From: an uncultured Actinomycetes bacterium
GTDB lineage: Bacteria; Actinomycetota; Actinomycetes; Nanopelagicales; Nanopelagicaceae
Length of the DNA stretch: 20,969 nucleotides
NCBI GenBank assembly: GCA_903953805.1
Contig: CAJBLC010000127.1
Location: 1 to 20,969 of the forward strand
Direction: 5' to 3'
Below the pieces are notes generated by a model, which was not told the origin of the DNA, ran no database searches, and saw nothing but the letters and a program-made list of their open reading frames with translations. How positions within the stretch are numbered: the first letter of the stretch is position 1; the number at the start of each line of letters is the position of its first letter. The translations under genes were made by a program, and so were the position numbers. Shown in pieces: positions 7,445 through 14,161 of the stretch.

Positions 7445-7482
7445 AAGAGGGACGCTCCCCCGCTGGGCTAGGCGCGCCGAGG

Positions 7483-9165
7483 TCAAACCTCTATGACAAC
7501 CGGAACGATCATAGGTTTGCGACGATGTTCGTCACCAACCCAACTACCTACGGTCCGACGGACAACTTGCTGGAGTTGATGTGTTCCATTTACTCCACCA
7601 GCAACAGCCTTCGCGAGCGCCTTCTCAATCATCTTCTTCACTTCATCGAAGAGCGCCTGGTCCTCAGTGAATCCACGGGCATGGATATCTGGACCCGCAA
7701 CGATCTTTCCACTCTGTGAATTAATAACAACGACGACAGAGATAAAGCCTTCTTCACCAAGAATGCTGCGATCCTTCAAAGAGCTCTCAGTAATTTCACC
7801 TATCGATTGACCATCGACGTAGACAAAGCCAACTGGGACGGCTCCGGCAACATCTGCATAACCATCATGCATATCGACTGCGATTCCATTATCGACAACG
7901 ATGGTGTTGTTACGTGGAACGCCAGTCTTAATAGCTAATTCGGCATTGGCACGCATATGGCGCCATTCACCGTGAATTGGCATCACATTCTTTGGCTTCA
8001 CAATGTTGTAGCAGTAAAGAAGTTCACCTGCTGCTGCATGGCCTGATACGTGCACCATGGCATTTCCCTTGTGGACTACATCTGCACCGAAGCGGGTGAG
8101 TTCATTAATAACGCGATAGACCGGGTTCTCATTACCCGGGATCAAGCTAGAAGCAAGAACAACTGTGTCGCCTTTTCCAACTTTAATATCGTGCTCACCA
8201 TTCGCCATACGCGAGAGAGCGGCTAGCGGTTCACCCTGTGATCCCGTGCAGATCAAGACAACTTGATCACCATAATCGCCAATATTTTTGGAATCGACGA
8301 CAAGTCCTTCAGGAACAGTGAGGTATCCCAAATCTTGCGCGAGTTTCATATTGCGCACCATTGAGCGGCCAACAAAGGCAACTTTGCGGCCATGGTTTTC
8401 GGCAATAGTAAGAACCTGCTGGATACGGTGAACGTGTGATGCAAAGGAAGCAACAATGACACGACGCTTCGTATTGCGGAATGCACGATCGAGCGCAGGA
8501 ATGATCTCTCGCTCAGATGTTGTGAATCCCGGAACATCGGCATTAGTTGAGTCCGTCATGAAGAGATCGACACCCTCAGTGCCAAGTCGGGCAAAGGTAG
8601 CTAGGTCGGTGATGCGGCCATCGAGTGGCAATTGATCCATCTTGAAATCACCAGTTGCAAGTACAACGCCAGCCGGAGTCTTAATTGCGACGGCAAGTGC
8701 ATCAGGGATGGAGTGATTCACTGCAACGAATTCAAGTGTGAAGGGACCGAACTTCTCCACCATACCTGCGCGGACTTCACGCAACGGTGCAGAGATGCGA
8801 CGTTCTTTGAGTTTTGCCTCCGCAAAAGCGAGCGTGAGCTTTGATGCAACGACCGGAATATCTGCTCGCTCTTTCAATAAGAATGGCAGCGCACCGATGT
8901 GGTCTTCGTGGCCGTGAGTAAGAAATACTGCTACGACATCCTGCAAGCGATCGCGAATATACGAGAAGTCAGGGAGGATGAGATCGATACCGGGCTGGCT
9001 CTCATCAGGAAAGAGAACGCCGCAGTCGACGATTAATAGTTCGCCTTCGTACTCGAAGACGGTCATGTTGCGACCGATCTCTCCGAGTCCACCGAGCGCA
9101 ACAACGCGCAGCGTCTTAGGGGCTAACTTTGCTGGATAGGGTAAATCTGGATGGGGATGATTCAT
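7483..9165 (-). CDS. rnj: Ribonuclease J
   Basis: A metallo-beta-lactamase/beta-CASP ribonuclease with 5'-3' exo- and endonuclease activity in mRNA decay and rRNA maturation. It is 560 residues long. The zinc motif HGHEDHIG is at residues 84-91, after GGLGEIGRNM (25-34) and the loop DCGVLFPDESQPGIDLILPD. Beta-CASP motifs follow (TDSTNADVPGFTTSE, VASFASHVHRIQQ, CTGSQGEPLAALSRM, HVSGHA), then the RNase J C-terminal domain. The ATG shares one base with the dapA stop (TAATG at 9163-9167), so dapA and rnj are translationally coupled. The thyX-dapA-rnj order is conserved in Actinobacteria. Confidence 0.97.
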   Translation of the reverse strand: MNHPHPDLPYPAKLAPKTLRVVALGGLGEIGRNMTVFEYEGELLIVDCGVLFPDESQPGIDLILPDFSYIRDRLQDVVAVFLTHGHEDHIGALPFLLKERADIPVVASKLTLAFAEAKLKERRISAPLREVRAGMVEKFGPFTLEFVAVNHSIPDALAVAIKTPAGVVLATGDFKMDQLPLDGRITDLATFARLGTEGVDLFMTDSTNADVPGFTTSEREIIPALDRAFRNTKRRVIVASFASHVHRIQQVLTIAENHGRKVAFVGRSMVRNMKLAQDLGYLTVPEGLVVDSKNIGDYGDQVVLICTGSQGEPLAALSRMANGEHDIKVGKGDTVVLASSLIPGNENPVYRVINELTRFGADVVHKGNAMVHVSGHAAAGELLYCYNIVKPKNVMPIHGEWRHMRANAELAIKTGVPRNNTIVVDNGIAVDMHDGYADVAGAVPVGFVYVDGQSIGEITESSLKDRSILGEEGFISVVVVINSQSGKIVAGPDIHARGFTEDQALFDEVKKMIEKALAKAVAGGVNGTHQLQQVVRRTVGSWVGDEHRRKPMIVPVVIEV

Positions 9166-10064
9166 TATGGAAGTACGACTCCGCCTTGTTGAAGGTCCTT
9201 CCGCAATTGCGCGATCTGCGCCTCGGTGGCATCAACAAGTGGCAAACGTGTATATCCGCCAGGCAAGCCCAACATGTTGAGCGCAGCCTTAGTCAATATC
9301 GCACCTTGAGTGCGGAAGGTTCCGGTGAATACCGGTAATAACTTTTGGTGAATTTCAAGTGCTCGAGCAGCGTTGCCTGAGAACCACGCATCGAGCATCT
9401 CGCGAAGTTCATTGCCGACGGTATGTCCGCAGACTGATACAAATCCAACTGCACCAATAGAGAGTAGTGGCAGATTGAGAATGTCATCGCCGGAGTAGAC
9501 CGGAAGTCCGGTGCGTTGGATAACCCACGATGTTGATGCTGGGTTTCCCTTGGCATCTTTGAGGGCAACAATATTTTTTACTTCAGAGAGGCGACAGATG
9601 GTGTCTTGCTCGATCTCAACACCAGCGCGACCTGGGATGTCATACATCATGATTGGAAGATCAGTTGCCGATGCAACGGCCTTAAAGTGCGCTTCGATAC
9701 CAGCTTGTGGTGGCTTGTTGTAATACGGGGTCACGATTAAGAGGCCATCTGCGCCAACTTCAGCGCAACGCTTCGCCTGCTCTACGGTGTAGGCAGTCTC
9801 GTTATCACCAGCACCGGTGAGAATCTTTACTCGATCGCCGACTGTTGATTTAACAACGCGGATGATCTCGAGCTTCTCGGAAGTCTTTGTGGTTGGTGCT
9901 TCACCAGTTGTTCCGTTGACAGCGATCGCATCGTGGCCATGATCGGCAAGATGTAGCGCGAGCTTTGCGACGCCATCCCAATCGATCGCTCCATCTTTAT
10001 CGAATGGAGTAACCATTGCGGTAATCATGCGGCCAAATGGCGCTTGGATCTGCCCGGTACTCAT
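9165..10064 (-). CDS. dapA: 4-hydroxy-tetrahydrodipicolinate synthase
   Basis: Condenses pyruvate and aspartate semialdehyde in the first committed step to diaminopimelate and lysine, and so supplies peptidoglycan. A 299-residue TIM-barrel protein. It shows the NGTTGEAPT pyruvate-binding segment (about 50-58), YYNKPPQ with the catalytic tyrosine region, MMYDIPGRAGVEI, and the Schiff-base lysine in VALKDAKGN (about residue 171). The start MSTGQIQAPFGRMITAMVTPF matches the usual N-terminus of actinobacterial DapA. It lies 20 bases after thyX and overlaps rnj by one base. The next pathway enzyme, DapB, is encoded about 2 kb upstream. Confidence 0.97.
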   Translation of the reverse strand: MSTGQIQAPFGRMITAMVTPFDKDGAIDWDGVAKLALHLADHGHDAIAVNGTTGEAPTTKTSEKLEIIRVVKSTVGDRVKILTGAGDNETAYTVEQAKRCAEVGADGLLIVTPYYNKPPQAGIEAHFKAVASATDLPIMMYDIPGRAGVEIEQDTICRLSEVKNIVALKDAKGNPASTSWVIQRTGLPVYSGDDILNLPLLSIGAVGFVSVCGHTVGNELREMLDAWFSGNAARALEIHQKLLPVFTGTFRTQGAILTKAALNMLGLPGGYTRLPLVDATEAQIAQLRKDLQQGGVVLP

Positions 10065-10084
10065 GGGTGGAACATTACCTTGAA

Positions 10085-10837
10085 TTACGGGGCTACACGT
10101 CCAGATTTCTGGAATGCGCCGTAAGTAATAGGCATAAGTTTGGCGAATTCGGCTTCCATCTTCTCGGCGACCATCTCAATTTCACGTTGTGGGTAGCTTG
10201 GGAAGTGTGACCCTTCGCGCGAGGTGCGCAAGGAGAGGAAGTTCATCAATGCACGTGCATTCATTGTGACGTACATTGATGAGTAGAGAGTTACGGGCAA
10301 GACAGCGCGTGCAACTTCGCGTGCAACGCCAGCTTCGAGCATCTTCTGATAATTTGCATATGCCAAGGTGCAACTCTCTTTAATGGCATCGACCGTTAAT
10401 TGATACTGCTCTGGTGTACCTTCAACAAATTCATAGGCGCCTGGCTTTCCGATTTGAACGAGGCGACGCTCTTTACTTGGAATGTAGAAGACGGGATTAA
10501 GTTCACGGTAACGACCGCTCTCTTCGTTGTAAGAAGCGATGCGATGGCGCATAAATTCACGGAAGACAAAGATTGGGGCTGAGACAAAGAAGGTCATAGA
10601 GGTGTGCTCGAATGGTGAGCCATGACGTTCACGAGCAAGGTAGTTAATAAGTCCTTCTGCGCGAGTTGCATCAGAGCCAACGGCATCAAGTGATTGTTCG
10701 CCAGCGGTCGAAACTCGAGCAGCCCAGATAACGTCAGAGTCACTTGCGCTGGATTTCACGAGTTCGACGCTCATGTCATCGCGGAAGACGATCTCTTTTG
10801 GGCTATCTGATGTATCTCGGGCTTGGGCTTCGCTCAT
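10085..10837 (-). CDS. thyX: Flavin-dependent thymidylate synthase ThyX
   Basis: Makes dTMP from dUMP with methylene-tetrahydrofolate, FAD and NADPH; it is unrelated to classical ThyA. The 250-residue protein carries the ThyX signature RHRIASYNEESGRY (R97 to Y110), with the family residues of RHRxxSxNExSxR all present, and HGSPFEHTSMTF upstream. The C-terminal SLRTSREGSHFPSYPQREI region is also characteristic. The ATG at 10837 has no ribosome site but is preceded at exactly 6 bases by TACATT, suggesting a leaderless mRNA. It is divergent from azlC across a 56-base gap and leads a thyX-dapA-rnj group. Confidence 0.97.
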   Translation of the reverse strand: MSEAQARDTSDSPKEIVFRDDMSVELVKSSASDSDVIWAARVSTAGEQSLDAVGSDATRAEGLINYLARERHGSPFEHTSMTFFVSAPIFVFREFMRHRIASYNEESGRYRELNPVFYIPSKERRLVQIGKPGAYEFVEGTPEQYQLTVDAIKESCTLAYANYQKMLEAGVAREVARAVLPVTLYSSMYVTMNARALMNFLSLRTSREGSHFPSYPQREIEMVAEKMEAEFAKLMPITYGAFQKSGRVAP

Positions 10838-10843
10838 GAGCGC

Positions 10844-10849
10844 AATGTA
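10844..10849 (-). promoter_or_regulatory. Putative -10 element for leaderless thyX transcript
   Basis: TACATT on the minus strand fits TANNNT and ends 6 bases before the thyX ATG, the spacing expected if transcription starts at the A of the start codon. No Shine-Dalgarno sequence is present. The opposite promoter, for azlC, must fall in the same 56-base gap; GAATAT at 10884-10889 is a weak candidate. Confidence 0.5.
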
Positions 10850-10893
10850 TCCAGCGCCTAGGGATACTGGCGGGATTAGGGCAGAATATCGGC

Positions 10894-11535
10894 GTGTCAG
10901 TGAAGCGCGATTCCTTCAGCCTCTCCTTTGCGGTCGGGGCATATGGAACCGCCTTTGGTGCGGCGAGTGTCACCGCTCACTTCTCGGTTCTTCAGACCTG
11001 CCTCCTATCGCTCCTCACCTTCTCGGGCGCATCACAATTTGCGGTGATCGGTGTCTTAGGCGCTGGCGGCAGCGCGCTCTCTGGAATCGCAACCGCAACA
11101 CTGCTCGGTACCCGCAACGCTCTCTATGGATTACGTATGGCACCGATCCTCAAAGTGCGCGGAGTAAAGCGAGTCATTGCAGCTCAAGTAACAATTGATG
11201 AATCAACGGCGATCGCGACTGCGCAGAACTCTAATGAAGATCAGAAGATTGGTTTCTGGCATACCGGATTTGGTGTCTTTATCTTCTGGAATCTCTTCAC
11301 CTTATTAGGAGCGCTGGGCGCAAAGGCGATTGGAAATCCCTCCGCATGGGGGTTGGATGCTGCCGTGCCTGCTGCCTTTATTGGCCTGGTCTGGCCAAGA
11401 CTCATTGATACAAAGACGCGATTAATTGCCGGGGCTGCGATCGTGCTCTCACTAGCACTCGTGCCATTTACTCCATCAGGAATACCCATTATTACTACCG
11501 CAGTATTAGCAATTATTGTCGGGTGGCGTGCATGA
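10894..11535 (+). CDS. azlC: AzlC-family branched-chain amino acid exporter subunit
   Basis: The large subunit of an AzlC/AzlD two-part permease; characterised members export branched-chain amino acids or analogues (BrnF in Corynebacterium also exports methionine). The 213 residues are strongly hydrophobic, with several predicted helices. The family segment LLTFSGASQFAVIGVLGAGGS is followed by TATLLGTRNALYGLRMAP. Translation starts at GTG 10894; a second GTG at 10900 is in frame. No ribosome site is visible, and a -10-like GAATAT is only 4 bases upstream, so a leaderless start is possible. The ATGA overlap with azlD indicates coupling. This pair is the only plus-strand coding in the window. 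The substrate is inferred. Confidence 0.9.
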   Translation: MSVKRDSFSLSFAVGAYGTAFGAASVTAHFSVLQTCLLSLLTFSGASQFAVIGVLGAGGSALSGIATATLLGTRNALYGLRMAPILKVRGVKRVIAAQVTIDESTAIATAQNSNEDQKIGFWHTGFGVFIFWNLFTLLGALGAKAIGNPSAWGLDAAVPAAFIGLVWPRLIDTKTRLIAGAAIVLSLALVPFTPSGIPIITTAVLAIIVGWRA

Positions 11536-11843
11536 GCCCACAATGGATTGCCGTGATCGGAACGAGTTCGCTCGCCTTCGCGCTGAAATACATTGGGCAT
11601 AGCGTGCCTGAAAGTTGGTTAGCTCATCCACGGATTCAACGGATCAATGCGCTGATTCCTATTGTGCTCTTAACGGCGCTTGTTACCGTGAATGCAGTAA
11701 CGACCAAAACAAAGATCATCTTTGACCATCGAGTAGCTGGTCTCGCTGTAGCAATCACAGCACTAGTGTTGAAACTTCCATTCCCCGTGATCGTGATAGG
11801 CGCTGCTGTTGGATCAGCGATCGCCTACCACTTCGGGTACTAA
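11532..11843 (+). CDS. azlD: AzlD-family branched-chain amino acid exporter subunit
   Basis: The small membrane subunit that partners AzlC. It has 103 residues and three to four hydrophobic helices, with a typical AzlD centre (INALIPIVLLTALVTVNAV, then RVAGLAVAITALVLKLPFPV). The frame is open back to a GTG at 11523, but the ATG at 11532 overlaps the azlC TGA (ATGA) and is the expected coupled start. Its stop lies within a short palindrome shared with the stop of the convergent glutaredoxin gene. Confidence 0.88.
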   Translation: MSPQWIAVIGTSSLAFALKYIGHSVPESWLAHPRIQRINALIPIVLLTALVTVNAVTTKTKIIFDHRVAGLAVAITALVLKLPFPVIVIGAAVGSAIAYHFGY

Positions 11844-11854
11844 AAGACTTTTAG
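11840..11854. repeat. Palindrome spanning both convergent stop codons
   Basis: CTAAAAG-A-CTTTTAG is a perfect 7-base inverted repeat with a single central base. It contains the azlD TAA (11841-11843) and the glutaredoxin TAA (11851-11853 on the minus strand). It is AT-rich and has little loop, so it would be a poor classical terminator, but it is the only structure between the two convergent transcripts. Confidence 0.5.
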
Positions 11855-12102
11855 AGAATGGCGAGCGCTTCGAGCTTCGCCTTGAGGTCGTTATCTGAAG
11901 GCTCGGTGAGATGTGTTCCATCTTCAAAGACAATAACCGGGATCGACTTCGCTCCACCGTTGATCTCTACAACTTTATCGGCCGCAGTGAGATCGGCTTC
12001 AACATCGATGTAGTTAAATGCCACATTGTTCTCTTCCATGAAACGCTTGCTGCGACGGCAATCTCCGCACCAATCTGCGCCATACATAGTTACTTGTGCC
12101 AT
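11851..12102 (-). CDS. Glutaredoxin-like / mycoredoxin-like protein
   Basis: A small cytosolic thiol-disulfide oxidoreductase of 83 residues with the thioredoxin fold. It shows the active site WCGDC (C12, C15), the cis-proline segment KSIPVIVFEDG, and a terminal helix after EPSDND. In Actinobacteria such proteins work with mycothiol (mycoredoxin) or as NrdH-like reductants; the CGDC dipeptide does not settle which. The start is firmly fixed by GAAGGAG 7 bases before the ATG at 12102, one of the best ribosome sites in the window. It lies 28 bases after dapB and converges with azlD. Confidence 0.88.
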   Translation of the reverse strand: MAQVTMYGADWCGDCRRSKRFMEENNVAFNYIDVEADLTAADKVVEINGGAKSIPVIVFEDGTHLTEPSDNDLKAKLEALAIL

Positions 12103-12130
12103 GGTCTTCTCCTTCTGTGAGAGGTTGGAA

Positions 12131-12880
12131 TTACTTCAAATCCATAAAGTGTTCGAGGCCGAATGTGAGACCAGGATGGGTAACTACCTTGCGAACTCCA
12201 AGAAGAACGCCCGGCATAAAACCGGTGCGATCGATGGAGTCATGGCGAATTGTCAGTGTCTCACCCGGATCTCCGAGAATTACTTCCTGATGTGCAACAA
12301 GACCGCGAAGTCGGACAGAGTGAACTGGAACTTCTCCAACAAGAGCGCCCCGAGCGCCATCGAGTGAAGTCGATGTGGCATCTGGCATAGCTTCTTTATT
12401 CACCGAGCGACGTGCCTCAGTAATCAACTCTGCAGTGCGTGCAGCAGTGCCTGAAGGTGCATCAGCTTTATTGGGATGGTGGAGTTCAACAATCTCAACT
12501 GATTCAAAGTATTTAGAAGCCTGTGCAGCAAACTGCATCATTAAGACTGCGCCAAGGCCGAAGTTAGGAGCGATCAAGGCGCCTACCTTTGGATGAGCAG
12601 CAAGCCACGATTTAATGAGAGCGAGCTTTGTATCATCAAAGCCAGTGGTGCCTACAACAACACTGACATCGTGGTTAATCGCAAATTCTAAGTTCCCCAT
12701 TACGGAATCTGGATGGGTGAAGTCGACAACGACATGGGCGCCACTTGAAACAAGAAGATCGAGTGAATCGCCAATGTCGATCTGGGCTACGAGTTCAAGA
12801 TCTGGCGCAGCGGTGACGGCCTTGCAGGCCTCTGATCCCATGCGTCCCTTTGCTCCGAGAACGGCAACTTTGATACTCAT
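12131..12880 (-). CDS. dapB: 4-hydroxy-tetrahydrodipicolinate reductase
   Basis: NAD(P)H-dependent second enzyme of the diaminopimelate/lysine branch, acting on the DapA product. The 249 residues show the N-terminal nucleotide-binding loop VLGAKGRMG (7-15), VVDFTHP (51-57), GTTGF (77-81) and APNFGLG (104-110). The catalytic and substrate region is ELHHPNKADAPSGTA (132-146), including H134, H135 and K138. The ATG overlaps the stop of the upstream peptidase gene (ATGA at 12877-12880). The order pnp - M16 peptidase - dapB is conserved in Actinobacteria. Confidence 0.97.
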   Translation of the reverse strand: MSIKVAVLGAKGRMGSEACKAVTAAPDLELVAQIDIGDSLDLLVSSGAHVVVDFTHPDSVMGNLEFAINHDVSVVVGTTGFDDTKLALIKSWLAAHPKVGALIAPNFGLGAVLMMQFAAQASKYFESVEIVELHHPNKADAPSGTAARTAELITEARRSVNKEAMPDATSTSLDGARGALVGEVPVHSVRLRGLVAHQEVILGDPGETLTIRHDSIDRTGFMPGVLLGVRKVVTHPGLTFGLEHFMDLK

Positions 12881-14148
12881 GCGATCACCTTTTCAAATTT
12901 GGTGCTGCTCTTAAATGGCCCCACAATGGCAAGCGTAGAAGGTTTTGGTAGTAAGTCGCTAGCAATTGATCGAATTTCATCAGGTGTTACCTTGGCGATC
13001 TGCTTCAAAATCTCATCAAAACTCATGATCTCCCCATAGACGAGCTCACTCTTTCCGATGCGGCCCATGCGAGAGAAGGTATCTTCCTGGCTCAAGACGA
13101 GCGAGCCGGAGACCGCTCCCTTCGCGCGCTTAATCTCTTCATCGGTAAGACCAGTCTCTGCAACGCTATGGGTGATCTCTAAGATCAACTTTGCAACTTC
13201 CTCTGCCTTATTTGGCTGGCAGCCGGCATAGAAGGCGAGTGAGCCAGAGCCAGCAAATTGCTGAACATAGGCATATGTTGAATACGCCAAGCCGCGCTTC
13301 TCGCGAATCTCTTGGAAGAGGCGCGATGACATTCCCCCGCCCAGCGCTGAAGCGAGAATGCTTAACGCAAATCGTCGATCATCGTTGCGAGCAACACCTT
13401 CAACGCCAAGCAAGAGATGGGTCTGTTCAGTTTTGCGATCGTGAATCTTTACCTTGCCAATACCTGGGGTGCGAGCCTTTACCTCTTGGCGAATATTAGG
13501 GAGGGCGTTCGGGACATCGAGGAAGCCATCGCGCGAAAGTGCAGCTTCAACAAGCTTCACGACCTGCTTGTGTTTTACGTTGCCTGCGACCGCTACGACA
13601 ATATCTTGCGGGCGATAACGCTTCTTGTAATAGTTGAAGACTGCGCTACGGCTAATGGTTTTAATGGAATCGGTCGTGCCGAGCACAGAGCGTCCCAATG
13701 GGGTATCCCCGTAATACGTCTCTAAATAAATATCGTGGATGAGATCAGATGGATCATCATCGCGCATAGCTATCTCTTCAAGAACGACGGTTCGTTCAGA
13801 ATCGAGATCGGCTGCGGTAATAATCGATGAGGTAATGAGATCGGCAATGACATCTACCGCGAGCGAAAAATCTGAATCGATCACACGGGCGTAAAAGCAG
13901 GTGTACTCCTTGCCGGTGAAGGCATTCATCTCGCCACCAACAGCTTCAATGGAAGAAGAGATCTCCATCGCATTACGCGTTGGTGTGCCCTTGAACAGTA
14001 AATGTTCTAGAAAATGTGAAGCTCCCGCGACAGATGGTGTCTCGTCGCGAGAGCCTACATTTACCCAAATTCCGACAGTCGCAGAGCGAACTGTGCTGAC
14101 TTCTTCAGTCACGATCCGAAGACCGCTGGGTAGGACTGTTTTCGTCAT
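12877..14148 (-). CDS. M16 family zinc metallopeptidase (mitochondrial processing peptidase-like)
   Basis: A 423-residue insulinase-type peptidase. It has the inverted zinc motif HFLEH (H45, E48, H49) and a downstream ligand in VVLEEIAM (E124/E125), about 76 residues on. The C-terminal half-domain shows the family pattern GGGMSSRLFQEIREKRGLAYSTYAY. Bacterial homologues downstream of pnp are known as the PepR group; substrates are poorly defined. It starts 13 bases after pnp and overlaps dapB. No signal peptide is present, so it should act in the cytoplasm. Confidence 0.95.
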   Translation of the reverse strand: MTKTVLPSGLRIVTEEVSTVRSATVGIWVNVGSRDETPSVAGASHFLEHLLFKGTPTRNAMEISSSIEAVGGEMNAFTGKEYTCFYARVIDSDFSLAVDVIADLITSSIITAADLDSERTVVLEEIAMRDDDPSDLIHDIYLETYYGDTPLGRSVLGTTDSIKTISRSAVFNYYKKRYRPQDIVVAVAGNVKHKQVVKLVEAALSRDGFLDVPNALPNIRQEVKARTPGIGKVKIHDRKTEQTHLLLGVEGVARNDDRRFALSILASALGGGMSSRLFQEIREKRGLAYSTYAYVQQFAGSGSLAFYAGCQPNKAEEVAKLILEITHSVAETGLTDEEIKRAKGAVSGSLVLSQEDTFSRMGRIGKSELVYGEIMSFDEILKQIAKVTPDEIRSIASDLLPKPSTLAIVGPFKSSTKFEKVIA

Positions 14149-14161
14149 TTAACGCTTGTGG

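Noticed and set aside
7440..7473. GC-rich segment between rnj and ftsK as a terminator
   Set aside because: Only a five-pair outer stem with imperfect interior is possible and there is no T-run; it may simply be spacer.
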